NCBI RefSeq assembly: GCF_900101845.1
Contig: NZ_FNAM01000015.1
Coordinates: forward strand, 56,790-120,789
DNA from: Sporomusa acidovorans
Lineage (GTDB): Bacteria; Bacillota; Negativicutes; Sporomusales; Sporomusaceae
DNA length: 64,000 nucleotides
Direction of reading: 5' to 3'
In this document: piece after piece, positions 7,708-16,753 of the stretch
Layout: each line of letters opens with the position of its first letter
Position numbering within the stretch: position 1 is the first letter of the stretch
Notes under the pieces: generated by a model
Told to the model about the DNA's origin: nothing
Database searches by the model: none
The model's input: the letters and a program-made list of their open reading frames with translations, nothing else
Position numbers and translations under genes: made by a program

Positions 7708-9039
7708 ATGAATGCGACATTAGAAAAAGTAGAGAACAGTGAAGCTTATTTAGAATTTGTGATCGAAGCTGCTAAGCTTGAAGAAGGTATGGAAAAATCG
7801 TATAAAAAAAATGTTAAGAATTATCATGTTCCCGGCTTTAGAAAAGGGAGTGCGCCGCGCTATATGTTAGAAGCAAAATACGGGCCTGAAGTCCTGTACG
7901 GAGATGCTGTTGATTTTATTGTACCCGATGAATATTATGCTGCTATTAGGGAATTGAATCTAAAAACGATAGGTGAGCCTGATATTGAAGTTGGCTATAT
8001 AGTAAAGGGAAAACCGGTTAATGTTAAAGTACGTGTACCGGTTAAGCCGGAAGTTATTCTTGGATCTTTAGAAGGCCTAGAAATTAAAGTTCCTCAACCG
8101 TATGCTGTTACGGAAAAAGATGTTGAAAAATACCTGCAGGATTTATGTTCCAAAAATAAAATAGTTATCGACAAGGAGCAGAAGCCGGCGGCTCAGGGAG
8201 ATACAGTAACAATTGATTATGAATGCTCTGTTGATGGCTCTTTACCCGGGGGAAAAGAACAAAACATGAAAGTAGTTCTTGGCGCAGACACGTTTTTTCC
8301 TGGTTTAGAAGAAAAATTAGTTGGCGTAAAAAAGGGCGATCATTTACATGTGGAAACTACTTTCCCTCAAAATCATCCGGCTACTCAATTGGCTGGTAAG
8401 AGGGCTTTGTTTAAAATAAAAGTGAAAAACGTTGAAAATATTCAACCATGGGAACTAAATGATCAATTTGCCCAGCAAGTGGCAAAAATGAATAGCCTGG
8501 AAGAGTTGCGTTCAGATGCCAGGCGGAAGCTGTCCGAAATAGCTTCGCAGCGTGACTTATACGGAAAAAAACAAGCTGTTATCAAGGCGTTATTGGATAC
8601 ATGTGAATTTGATGTCCCCGACTCCCTGGTTATGCAGCAAGCGCAATTGATGCTGGAGGAGTTTACAAAACGTGTAAGCGCTGAAGGAGGAAGCATTGAA
8701 TTGTATCTTCAGATGACGAATACGGATTTTGCCAGCTTCAAAAAGCAACTATGGGAAGACGCTAAAATGGTTATCAGGACAAACTGTCTATTGGAAAAAA
8801 TTATTGAAGAAAAGGCTTTTGAGGTAAGTGATGAAGAATTAAAGAACGGTATTGAAGCTTTTGGCATTCGTATCGGCATGGCTAAAGAAAATGCCAAAAA
8901 AGAAAATCTAGGTCCATTGGTTGACAAGGTATTATTTGATTTAAAAGCAGACAAGGCTGTTGCCTATCTGTTAGAGCATGCATGTATTGCCGTCGAAGAC
9001 AAGAAAGAAGAAACGACGCTCGTTAACCTTCAGCTATAG
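7708..9039 (+). CDS. tig: Trigger factor, ribosome-associated chaperone
   Basis: The 443-residue protein has the three trigger factor domains. The ribosome-binding N-domain includes the signature VPGFRKGSAPRYMLEAKYG (about residues 42-60). The FKBP-like peptidyl-prolyl isomerase domain follows (about 160-245, GDTVTIDYE to FKIKVKNV), then the helical C-domain. AAAAGGGG lies upstream of the ATG. Trigger factor usually neighbours clpP-clpX, which are absent here, so this may be the sole copy relocated or a second paralogue. The N-domain loop has GS in place of the common GK at GFRKGSAP. It is a monocistron with a leader terminator. Confidence 0.93.
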   Translation: MNATLEKVENSEAYLEFVIEAAKLEEGMEKSYKKNVKNYHVPGFRKGSAPRYMLEAKYGPEVLYGDAVDFIVPDEYYAAIRELNLKTIGEPDIEVGYIVKGKPVNVKVRVPVKPEVILGSLEGLEIKVPQPYAVTEKDVEKYLQDLCSKNKIVIDKEQKPAAQGDTVTIDYECSVDGSLPGGKEQNMKVVLGADTFFPGLEEKLVGVKKGDHLHVETTFPQNHPATQLAGKRALFKIKVKNVENIQPWELNDQFAQQVAKMNSLEELRSDARRKLSEIASQRDLYGKKQAVIKALLDTCEFDVPDSLVMQQAQLMLEEFTKRVSAEGGSIELYLQMTNTDFASFKKQLWEDAKMVIRTNCLLEKIIEEKAFEVSDEELKNGIEAFGIRIGMAKENAKKENLGPLVDKVLFDLKADKAVAYLLEHACIAVEDKKEETTLVNLQL

Positions 9040-9203
9040 AATACCGGTATTAACGTCAACAGCTAAACTAGCTGAAGGCGAGTTCGTAACCATTGCAAGT
9101 GCATCATGACGGAATCCGGGGAAAGTATCAATGATTATATGTTGGTGCTTTCTTTTTTTATTATTAGGGCATACTATGTGTAACACATAAGAGGAGGTGT
9201 ACA

Positions 9204-9596
9204 ATGATGACCGATACGGATAGCCTTATTAAAGAGCAAATGATACCGTTTCGTGAAAGAATACTTAGGATTGTGCAAGAAAAACATCCTTATGTATACT
9301 CTATTGCTAACAGCTTTTTTTCCGGGCGTAAAAATATGGCAGGACTTCAGGTAACTCAGGATGGTCAAGTGGTTGGAGAATATACATTTCATTTGGATGG
9401 CTTGCACATTGAATCTGTGGATACCGGCAAGCTTGATTCGGCTGTGAATCATCCGTTTTTAGGTATAATCAAGCCTTATGGTGTAATTGAAAAGCATGTA
9501 ATCGAGAAAATTATTGCCGATGAAGGGTTTGCCTCCGATTTGATAGCCTCTTTTATCAAATACTTACCTGACATTACGATAAAATTTTTACGCTGA
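9204..9596 (+). CDS. Unknown 130-aa protein
   Basis: GAGGAGGTG gives a very strong ribosome-binding site before ATG-ATG. The 130-residue protein is soluble and mixed alpha/beta. A central part (GLQVTQDGQVVGEYTFHLDG) is reminiscent of small SCP-2-like or lipid-binding folds, but I cannot name a family. It has a terminator of its own downstream (9728), so it is probably transcribed alone. Confidence 0.7.
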   Translation: MMTDTDSLIKEQMIPFRERILRIVQEKHPYVYSIANSFFSGRKNMAGLQVTQDGQVVGEYTFHLDGLHIESVDTGKLDSAVNHPFLGIIKPYGVIEKHVIEKIIADEGFASDLIASFIKYLPDITIKFLR

Positions 9597-9727
9597 GCGT
9601 TATACGGGTGTATAAAACCTGGATAAAAAGGGCAAACTAATAGTGTAAAGGTGTCCTCGAGTAACAACGAGAATTGCGAAACATAATAAATTGAAATACG
9701 CGCACATATAAAACACCAAAAACACAA

Positions 9728-9758
9728 AACCCTCTACCGGCTGGCAGAGGGTTTTCGT
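9728..9758 (+). terminator. Intrinsic terminator
   Basis: AACCCTCT and AGAGGGTT form a stem followed by TTCG. It lies about 130 bases after the 130-aa gene. Confidence 0.75.
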
Positions 9759-9827
9759 TGTGCAATTGACAAGTACTACTCTTTAGAGCAAGTAATTAGG
9801 ATCAAAAATTAATAGGTTAAGTAATTT

Positions 9828-9870
9828 TTTCAAAGAAATATTCAATAAAATATTGAATATTTCTTTGAAA
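9828..9870. repeat. Perfect 20-bp inverted repeat upstream of the HD-GYP gene
   Basis: TTTCAAAGAAATATTCAATA is followed by a 3-base loop (AAA) and its exact complement. No T-run follows, so it is not an obvious intrinsic terminator. It lies 92 bases before the HD-GYP start codon and could be an operator, a hairpin in the 5' leader, or a cruciform site. Confidence 0.85.
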
Positions 9871-9962
9871 TAGCTAATAATTAGAACAAATAGTTTTACA
9901 TAGCAAATTAACAAGTTTTATCAGTAGTGCGGACAGTGCAGGATTTAAAGGGGAGAAAATGT

Positions 9963-11114
9963 ATGTCTGACAATTATCAAATTGCTCGCTATCCAATTAG
10001 CCAGCTTCGGCCCGGGTTGAAGCTTGGAGAAACGGTCCTTTCTCCTGATGGCGGGGTATTGCTTTATGCTGGTACGATGCTGACGCATAAACACATTGAA
10101 AGACTTATCTTTTATAAAATCGATCATGTTCGTATTCGGGAATTTCAAACCGGTGAAGCGGATACTTTAGGGCAACAGGGAGCAGACCCTGTTGAACAGG
10201 AAGCACTCATTGCTCATCACGAGTATTGTGAACCGGATATGCCAGCAACCGTGTCGGAACAGGAGAATGAGTTTGCCAATACCTATGGGAACGCGGTGAA
10301 GGACTTGAAAAAGTGCTTTACGATTGTTCGCCTGGAAAAGCACCTGGATTGTGATTTGTTACATTCGATAGTTGATTCCCTGCTTACCCTTACTCCGTAT
10401 GGGATTGGTGCTACTGCTTTGCTGCATACGGCTAATCGTTCAGAGGACTATCTGTTTCATCATTCCGTTAATGTTGGAATTTTAGCTCATATTATCGGCA
10501 CCCTCAGTGGCGCATTTAAGCCGAGTCAACAGAAAAACCTAATTCTGGCGGGTATTTTGCATGACATTGGCAAGCTTGAGATACCTGTGCATGTTCTATA
10601 TAAGAAGGGACGTTTGGATGAAGACGAACTGCACATGGTTCGTCAGCATCCGGCTATTGCCTATAAATTTTTCCGGCATTTCAAAGAAGTTCCGGAAAAC
10701 GTACGGCTGGGAGTGCTTCAGCATCATGAGCGCGATGATGGTTCCGGTTATCCGCTCCATACTAACGGCGCGAAGAACCATCCGATTGCTAAAGTGCTTG
10801 GCATTGCGGATGTTTATGATGCAATGACATCCAAAAAGGTGTACGGTCAAGAAGTATCGCCTTTTGCTGCCATTGATACTTTGCAAACAGACACTTTTTC
10901 CGGTAAATTTTCGCCTAACTATACTACCCCCTTTCTCCATGAGTTGTGTCAAACACTTATTGGCCGCTATGTGACGTTAAATGATGGTAATATCGGACAG
11001 CTTGTATTCTGGAACCGCAGTGGAAAAGAAACTTGCCTGATTCGTTTTTCTGATGGACAAGTAATTGATATCAGCAATCAAAATAAGCTAAAAATCATGA
11101 AATTGGTTTGCTGA
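9963..11114 (+). CDS. HD-GYP domain protein (cyclic-di-GMP phosphodiesterase)
   Basis: The 383-residue protein has an N-terminal region (IARYPISQLRPGLKLGETVL) common in HD-GYP proteins, then a complete HD-GYP domain: HHSVNVGILA, the metal pair in GILHDIGKLEIP, HHERDDGSGYP and GIADVYDAMTS. These residues support hydrolysis of cyclic di-GMP to GMP. There is no membrane segment, so it is cytoplasmic. The ATG at 9963 was chosen because AAAGGGGAG precedes it; an in-frame ATG at 9927 has no such site. No receiver domain is present. A terminator separates it from the next operon. Confidence 0.9.
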   Translation: MSDNYQIARYPISQLRPGLKLGETVLSPDGGVLLYAGTMLTHKHIERLIFYKIDHVRIREFQTGEADTLGQQGADPVEQEALIAHHEYCEPDMPATVSEQENEFANTYGNAVKDLKKCFTIVRLEKHLDCDLLHSIVDSLLTLTPYGIGATALLHTANRSEDYLFHHSVNVGILAHIIGTLSGAFKPSQQKNLILAGILHDIGKLEIPVHVLYKKGRLDEDELHMVRQHPAIAYKFFRHFKEVPENVRLGVLQHHERDDGSGYPLHTNGAKNHPIAKVLGIADVYDAMTSKKVYGQEVSPFAAIDTLQTDTFSGKFSPNYTTPFLHELCQTLIGRYVTLNDGNIGQLVFWNRSGKETCLIRFSDGQVIDISNQNKLKIMKLVC

Positions 11115-11202
11115 GGTACACATTAAAAAATTTTGCCGGCGCAGGCAGGCGGTGTATTGCGAAATTTTTTGTGGGTTTATATTCGACCGGCATTTTTCGT
11201 GA

Positions 11203-11230
11203 AGACGCGGCATTAGCCGAGTCTTTTTTT
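11203..11230 (+). terminator. Intrinsic terminator after the HD-GYP gene
   Basis: AGAC-CGGC pairs with GCCG-GTCT around ATTA and is followed by seven T residues. The upstream stretch 11132-11200 holds GCAGGCAGGCGGTGTATTG, which weakly resembles the left end of repeat family R2. Confidence 0.85.
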
Positions 11231-11326
11231 GGCAATAATCCACTATTACAGCACAAAAAAACACATAGGAAATAGGTCAATCTGGTCAAAACTGTTAGGT
11301 AAGTTCTTTTTCGAGGAGAGGATTTT

Positions 11327-11629
11327 ATGTGGCTTGGTAAAGTAGTTGGCACTGTTGTTGCGCCTACCAAGAATGACACCCTTGTCGGCAGCAAGCTCTT
11401 GATTGTGCAGCCGCTAAATCTTGACGGTATGAATACTATTAGCCTTCAGGTGGCCGTCGACACTGTGGGAGCGGGAAATGGCGAAACAGTATTGGTGTCC
11501 ACAGGCAGTTCGGCCCGGCGCGTGATGAACAATGAAAATAGTGCGGTCGACGCTGCTATTGTGGGGATTGTTGAAACAATCGAGACCGAAGGAATTTCTA
11601 AAGCTCAATACTGGGTTCATAAAGGATAA
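11327..11629 (+). CDS. EutN/CcmL-type microcompartment vertex protein
   Basis: The 100-residue protein matches the EutN/CcmL/PduN family, whose pentamers cap the vertices of bacterial microcompartments. It opens with LGKVVGTVVAPTK, has the LLIVQPL strand and the VAVDTVGAGNGETVLVSTGS loop, and ends with a DAAIVGIVETIE segment. GAGGAGAGG precedes its ATG. No BMC-domain shell hexamer, signature enzyme or other eut/pdu gene is in the window, so it is an orphan. It forms an operon with the CorA-like gene, which starts 5 bases later. Whether it builds a shell or has been recruited to another role is unknown. Confidence 0.9.
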   Translation: MWLGKVVGTVVAPTKNDTLVGSKLLIVQPLNLDGMNTISLQVAVDTVGAGNGETVLVSTGSSARRVMNNENSAVDAAIVGIVETIETEGISKAQYWVHKG

Positions 11630-11634
11630 TCATT

Positions 11635-12579
11635 ATGCTGACAGCTTATAAAAGTACCGATGACCGCTTGCAGGCGGTTGACGTTGCTTCTGCGTTACCT
11701 GAAGGAACCTGGTTGCAGGTAGTCAAGCCGGCGGCAGAGGAAATTGCTTACTTGTCAACTACGGCTAAGGTGCCCGAAAAATTCTTTCGCTTTGCTTTTG
11801 AAGTGGATAGTTGCCCGCGAATCATGGTGGGAGATCGCTGTATTCTTATTATTATCAACGTGCCGGTAGCACGTAGTGCCGACCAGTATGATACGATTCC
11901 CCTCAGTATTATCCTGACACCGGAACACACGATTACGGTCAGTCAGGAACCAACCCAGATTATTCCGGAAGGCGGAGACCGGGAATTTAATACAAGGAGA
12001 CGCAGCCGTTTCTTTTTTCAAATCCTGAATCATGCCGGAACTATTTTTTTGCGCCATATTTACCATATACGTCAACGAACAGAGGAGATAGAGATTTACT
12101 TACGTAAGTCGACTAATAACAGAGAAGTTTTTCAACTGCTTAACCTGGAAAAAGGCTTGATGTATTTTACCGCTGCTTTGCGGGCTAATACCATCGTTCT
12201 GGAGAGTATACTCCGGCTGCGTTCCAATCAGCAGCTAAGGCATTTGCTGCCTATGCATGAAGAAGATGAAGATATTATTGAAAATGTTATTATCGAAAAT
12301 AAACGGGCCCTTGAGTTAGTCCAGACGTATAGTGATATCTTAAGCAGCATGATGGATGCATTTTCGTCGGTGATTTCCAATAATCTAAACTATGTTATGA
12401 GGTTCCTGGCAGCCGTAACCATTTTATTGTCGATACCTACAATGATTTCCAGCTTTTGGAGTATGAGTCTGGTTGTTCCTCTGCAGGGAACGGAAATAGG
12501 CTTCTGGACAGTGATTCTGGTATCCTTTTTGGCTAGCAGCCTGGCCGGGATAATTTTAAAGAAAAAAAGGATGCTTTGA
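11635..12579 (+). CDS. CorA-like membrane protein lacking the GMN motif
   Basis: The 314-residue protein has the CorA layout: a soluble N-terminal domain, a long charged helical stalk (about 150-250) and two C-terminal membrane helices (about 255-280 and 285-308). CorA magnesium and cobalt channels carry Gly-Met-Asn at the end of the first helix, inside a YGMN context. Here the aligned position reads FWSMS (after IPTMISS), so Gly and Asn are both replaced by Ser. The loop after it is also short. It may be a non-selective or regulatory CorA relative, or a zinc-transport-like variant. It is translated directly after the EutN gene with AAAGGAT as the ribosome site. Confidence 0.82.
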   Translation: MLTAYKSTDDRLQAVDVASALPEGTWLQVVKPAAEEIAYLSTTAKVPEKFFRFAFEVDSCPRIMVGDRCILIIINVPVARSADQYDTIPLSIILTPEHTITVSQEPTQIIPEGGDREFNTRRRSRFFFQILNHAGTIFLRHIYHIRQRTEEIEIYLRKSTNNREVFQLLNLEKGLMYFTAALRANTIVLESILRLRSNQQLRHLLPMHEEDEDIIENVIIENKRALELVQTYSDILSSMMDAFSSVISNNLNYVMRFLAAVTILLSIPTMISSFWSMSLVVPLQGTEIGFWTVILVSFLASSLAGIILKKKRML

Positions 12580-12583
12580 CAGG

Positions 12584-13213
12584 CTAACCGCCGTCTACAT
12601 AGGTTTCTCCGGCCGGCTTTACCACCGCCTGGGCGGCTGTACAGTCGGCAATTAGTTGCAGTAACTTCTCCTCGTCACCTTTGCGGGCTAACACCGTAAG
12701 GGTGACTATATGGCTAAACTCTTTATTTTCAATAGGGTAATGATGGAGCCGCAACTGGTTCTCTACCGTTCCCAGCAAAGCATAGTTAATTTCTACGGCA
12801 AAGCGGGCATGAAGCTGTTTTTCGATTATTATGGCTGCGTCCAGACCGTCAACGGCTGCCTTGGTGTAGGCGCGAATGAGTCCGCCGGCTCCCAGCTTAA
12901 TGCCGCCAAAGTAACGAGTGACAACAATGACGGCATTTTTGACCGCAGATTTATGTAAGACATCCAGTATGGGTTTGCCGGCTGTTCCGCCAGGTTCACC
13001 ATCATCGTCAGCTTTTTGTATTTGCCCATGCTGACCGATGACATAAGCCGAGCAATTGTGGTTCGCCTCTTTATGCTGTTTTTTTATATTGTGGATAACC
13101 GCAATAGCTTCTGCTTCGGTTGCGGCCGGACAGGCATAAGTAATGAACAGGGATTTACTGATTTCCAGTTTGGTTTCACCGCTTTGCTTTATGGTGCGAT
13201 AGACAGGCAACAT
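12584..13213 (-). CDS. YigZ/IMPACT family protein
   Basis: The 209-residue protein belongs to the YigZ/YvyE family. The N-terminal IMPACT domain shows HNCSAYVIG, DDDGEPGGTAGKPIL and the VVTRYFGGIKLGAGGLIRAY block, followed by a ferredoxin-like C-terminal domain. The family is linked to translation control and ribosome binding, though its precise role is unsettled. The ATG at 13213 follows GAGGTG; the longer frame from 13282 lacks a ribosome site. It converges with the CorA-like gene, leaving only 4 bases between stops. Confidence 0.9.
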   Translation of the reverse strand: MLPVYRTIKQSGETKLEISKSLFITYACPAATEAEAIAVIHNIKKQHKEANHNCSAYVIGQHGQIQKADDDGEPGGTAGKPILDVLHKSAVKNAVIVVTRYFGGIKLGAGGLIRAYTKAAVDGLDAAIIIEKQLHARFAVEINYALLGTVENQLRLHHYPIENKEFSHIVTLTVLARKGDEEKLLQLIADCTAAQAVVKPAGETYVDGG

Positions 13214-13330
13214 AACAGAACACCTCATTTTCAGGGGATAAGTCCATAAAATTACTATAACGGTATCAAGGAATTTTGGCAATTACCGTGAAAAAATTGT
13301 TGGCGCTAAATTTTATTATGAATAAAGAAA

Positions 13331-13366
13331 GCACTATTTGCCGCTGGGTGGCAAATAGTGCTTTTT
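13331..13366. terminator. Bidirectional terminator between yigZ-like gene and gldA
   Basis: GCACTATTTGCC pairs with GGCAAATAGTGC and is followed by T residues on the plus strand and a CTTTCTTT tract on the minus strand. The minus-strand reading ends the glycerol dehydrogenase transcript. Confidence 0.8.
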
Positions 13367-13397
13367 ACTAACAACTGCTGGGGAGTGCGTATATGGT

Positions 13398-14498
13398 TTA
13401 ATCCTGCTTTAAATAAGCTCTGCCAATTGCATCGGCCGCCAGAATGGCTGCATACACAGAAGTCGCATTTACGCTGAAAGGCTGATTATAAATCGTTTCC
13501 CCGGGCGCGCAAGTAGCTTCGGCAACCTTACGGATTTTATCAGGCGTTACCTCAGAGATGCCGATTTGCTTAAGGGTAATCGGCAGACCAACTGATTTGC
13601 AGAAGCTAAGAACTTTTTCGATCTCGGCTGTTGTGCGATTTTCAAGCACTAATTGGACAAGTGTGCCGAAAGAAACCTTTTCACCATGATAAGCCTGATG
13701 CGTTTCTTCGAGTACGGTAAACCCGTTATGAACGGCATGAGCTGCCGCCAAACCGGAACTTTCAAAACCAAGGCCGCTCAGCAAAGTATTGGCTTCTACC
13801 ACTTTTTCTACGGCTTCGGTGGCAACACCCTGCTCTAGCGCTAATTTGGCCCGGAATCCGTATTCCATTAAAATATCGTAGCAGAGCTTGGCGAGACATA
13901 AGGCAGCCGCTGTAGACAGTCCTCCGGGAAGATTGCCGGCAAAGGCTTTGGCGCAGGCATCGGCTTCAAACCAGGTAGCCAGCGCATCTCCCATACCGGA
14001 CACGAACAGGCGGGCCGGCGCTTGGGCAATGATGGCGGTATCTACAAGCACCAAATCCGGATTTTTGGGCAGTACCAGATAGGAGTCAAAAACGCCTTCA
14101 GGGGTGTAGATGACGGATAAAGCGCTGCAAGGGGCATCTGTTGTGGCGATTGTCGGGACAATGGCTACCGGAATCTTGGCAGTGTAGGCAGCCGCTTTGG
14201 CGGTATCCAACGCTTTACCGCCGCCTACACCGATAATAATATTTAGGTTATTTTGTTTAATGACCGAAACAATCCGGTCAATTTCCGGGCGGGAACATTC
14301 CCCGCCAAAGTATTCAATGGTATAGTCCATTTGCTGTTCTTTTAAACTGGCCGACAGAAGGTTTTCAATTGCGCCGAGGCCTCGTTTGCCGCCCAGAACC
14401 AGGGCTTTAGTTCCCAGCGGGGCAACATGCTTGCCAAGATCGGCAATTGCATCGGCTCCTTGCACATATCGGCTCGGAGAAATCATAATTTTGTTCAT
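13398..14498 (-). CDS. gldA: Glycerol dehydrogenase
   Basis: The 366-residue, full-length protein oxidises glycerol to dihydroxyacetone with NAD. It has the NAD-binding GVGGGKALDTAK motif (about residues 92-103) and the zinc ligands typical of this family: Asp in GMGDALATWFEA, His in AAAHAVHNG and His in AYHGEKVSFG. AAGGAGG precedes the ATG. It is a single-gene unit with its own terminator, and no dihydroxyacetone kinase gene is adjacent. Related family III alcohol dehydrogenases act on other polyols, so substrate preference is not certain. Confidence 0.92.
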   Translation of the reverse strand: MNKIMISPSRYVQGADAIADLGKHVAPLGTKALVLGGKRGLGAIENLLSASLKEQQMDYTIEYFGGECSRPEIDRIVSVIKQNNLNIIIGVGGGKALDTAKAAAYTAKIPVAIVPTIATTDAPCSALSVIYTPEGVFDSYLVLPKNPDLVLVDTAIIAQAPARLFVSGMGDALATWFEADACAKAFAGNLPGGLSTAAALCLAKLCYDILMEYGFRAKLALEQGVATEAVEKVVEANTLLSGLGFESSGLAAAHAVHNGFTVLEETHQAYHGEKVSFGTLVQLVLENRTTAEIEKVLSFCKSVGLPITLKQIGISEVTPDKIRKVAEATCAPGETIYNQPFSVNATSVYAAILAADAIGRAYLKQD

Positions 14499-14608
14499 GA
14501 GAAACCTCCTTATATGCCTGCAGCAGGCTTATTTATAGTATAGGAGTTTTCCCGTTTTATATGATTTACCTGCCTATAAAATTGCTATTATCAGGTAGAT
14601 TTTTGCGC

Positions 14609-15514
14609 TTATTCGGGTTGATTGGTATCACAGTAGTGAATTAACCGGGTAAAATCTGCGGGCAGGGGGGCCTCTACAGTGACTACTTGTTTATTTTCCA
14701 AATGCTCAAAATGAACCAAATTGGCATGCAACGCCTGACGGGAGATAAGAGGAGTGCGGATTCCGTACATCCGGTCACCCAGGATTGGGTGGCCGATATG
14801 GGCCAAGTGTACACGGATCTGGTGGGTCCGGCCGGTTTCCAGCGTAAGCGCAAGCAGTGTTGCGTCGGAAAAGCTCTGGATAGTACGGTAATGCGTAATG
14901 GCCGCCTCACCCTGCGGGTTTATGGCGCGCCGGTTGGGAAAAGAGGGGTGAGGCCCTATGGGGGCCTCAATTTTTCCGAACGGCGGATTTATACTACCCT
15001 TGATTAATGCCTGATAGCTGCGTGTAAGCGTTTTGTCTTTTAATTGCTGCTCCAGCAGAGTTTGGCTGCGGGAATCTTTGGCAAAAATTACACAGCCGGA
15101 TGTTTCCCGGTCTAATCTGTGAACAGCACGTATTGTAGTTAAAATGCCCTGTTCGGCTAAATAATGAGCTAAATAGTTGGCTAAGGTGCCTGTGATTGTT
15201 TGCCCTGTAGGGTGGACAAGCTGAAAGGGCGGTTTATTTACGACCAAAAGGCAATTGTCTTCATACAGGATTTCAATTGCTCCCGGCTCGGGCTCAACCC
15301 CATACGCTACATCTTGCAAAACCAAAACACGCAAGGTATCGTTTAGTTTTAGCTGCTTTTGTAAAAAAACAGGCCTGCCATTTAAAAAAACACCTTTTTG
15401 ACGGGTTAATTTTTGGATTTTTCGGCCTGAAAGCTGAAGTACCTGTTTTAGGTAGGTTTCCACTGTTTGACCGGCATGTTCCGGAGAGATTTTGACGGAT
15501 TGAAAGGATTTCAA
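14609..15514 (-). CDS. RluA-family pseudouridine synthase (RluD-like)
   Basis: The roughly 301-residue protein has an N-terminal S4 RNA-binding domain and the RluA catalytic domain. The signature AVHRLDRETSGCVIFAK contains the catalytic aspartate in HRLD, followed by GRTHQIRVH and HPILGDRMYG. It isomerises uridine in 23S rRNA or tRNA. A TTG at 15514 is preferred because AGAAGG lies 7 bases upstream; the TTG at 15520 is only one base from that site. It is transcribed alone, divergent from mutY. Confidence 0.92.
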   Translation of the reverse strand: MKSFQSVKISPEHAGQTVETYLKQVLQLSGRKIQKLTRQKGVFLNGRPVFLQKQLKLNDTLRVLVLQDVAYGVEPEPGAIEILYEDNCLLVVNKPPFQLVHPTGQTITGTLANYLAHYLAEQGILTTIRAVHRLDRETSGCVIFAKDSRSQTLLEQQLKDKTLTRSYQALIKGSINPPFGKIEAPIGPHPSFPNRRAINPQGEAAITHYRTIQSFSDATLLALTLETGRTHQIRVHLAHIGHPILGDRMYGIRTPLISRQALHANLVHFEHLENKQVVTVEAPLPADFTRLIHYCDTNQPE

Positions 15515-15697
15515 CTGCAAACCTTCTTTCGTAAGCGATTATTAAACTAAATATATAGGAAAATCAGAGTGTTGGCAATTAATGGCCGGTTTTGCCTAAG
15601 AAGAAAGCGGGCTTGCTATTTAACGGATTTTTATTATACTATAAGTAGTTTTTGCTATTTGGAATAATTATTTTTTGAAAGCAGAAAGGATAAACAG

Positions 15698-16753
15698 ATG
15701 ACCTTAGCGTCCCAATTATTGGCATGGTATAATCACAATGCCCGCAAATTACCCTGGCGTAACGATAAAGATGCTTATAAAATCTGGGTCTCGGAAATTA
15801 TGCTTCAGCAAACAAGGGTCGAAGCGGTCAAAGACTACTATGCACGCTGGATGGAACGGTTTCCTACAATGGCAGTCTTGGCAAAGGCATCAGAGCAAGA
15901 AGTGCTGAGTTACTGGCAGGGATTGGGTTATTACAGCCGGGCCCGCAACTTGTTGTCTGGTGTTAGAGAAGTATGTGCAGCTTATGGCGGAGAAGTTCCG
16001 GCTGAGCAGACTGCTATCCAGAATTTGCCGGGGGTCGGTGAATACACGGCAGGGGCCATCGCCAGCATTGCCTATAACCGCCCGGTGCCAGCCATTGATG
16101 GCAATGTCCTGAGAATCTTTAGTCGCCTTTTTTGTTTGGAGGAGGATATTGCCAGGCCGGCGACGAAACGAGAAGTGAGACGGCTTGTTTGTCAGCACAT
16201 GTCGGTTGAATATCCCGGCGATTTTAATCAGGCCTTGATGGATTTAGGTGCCATGGTGTGTATTCCGCGGCACCCCAGATGTGAAAACTGCCCGTTGACC
16301 AATCTATGTGAAGCCTATGAACGGGAAGTACAGGATACTTTGCCGGTACGGTCGCCGAAAAAGGCGCCCCTGCTGGTAAAAATGGCGGCGGGGCTGGTTT
16401 TTAAGGAAGAAAGTTTCTTAGTGCGGCAACGGCCGGCCGCCGGGCTGCTGGCTAAGATGTGGGAGTTTCCTGCCATAGAGCTAACTGGGGAAGAAGACGC
16501 TGCTGAGCAATTACAAGCCGGTTTTGAGCAGGAGCTTTGCCAGAATGTGCAGGTAGAGAAAAAAATATTTCATTATATCCATACGTTTAGTCATCGGCAA
16601 TGGGATATTTCTTTCTATCAGTGTGAATGGCTAGGCGGCGGTGAACTGCCGTCGGCAGCGAGGTGGCTAAGCCCCGCGGATTTCATGAGTATACCTTGGG
16701 CGGGGCCGCACCGCAAAGTGGCTCTTGCCTGTAAAAAAACTCCCAGCTTATGA
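15698..16753 (+). CDS. mutY: A/G-specific adenine DNA glycosylase
   Basis: The 351-residue protein removes adenine mispaired with 8-oxoguanine. It has the MLQQTRVEAV motif with the catalytic Glu, the helix-hairpin-helix NLPGVGEYTAGAIASIAY, and the catalytic Asp in PAIDGNVLR. The four-cysteine 4Fe-4S loop CIPRHPRCENCPLTNLC is complete. A NUDIX-like C-terminal domain for 8-oxoG recognition follows (about residues 225-345). AGAAAGGA precedes the ATG. It is a stand-alone gene. Confidence 0.95.
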   Translation: MTLASQLLAWYNHNARKLPWRNDKDAYKIWVSEIMLQQTRVEAVKDYYARWMERFPTMAVLAKASEQEVLSYWQGLGYYSRARNLLSGVREVCAAYGGEVPAEQTAIQNLPGVGEYTAGAIASIAYNRPVPAIDGNVLRIFSRLFCLEEDIARPATKREVRRLVCQHMSVEYPGDFNQALMDLGAMVCIPRHPRCENCPLTNLCEAYEREVQDTLPVRSPKKAPLLVKMAAGLVFKEESFLVRQRPAAGLLAKMWEFPAIELTGEEDAAEQLQAGFEQELCQNVQVEKKIFHYIHTFSHRQWDISFYQCEWLGGGELPSAARWLSPADFMSIPWAGPHRKVALACKKTPSL

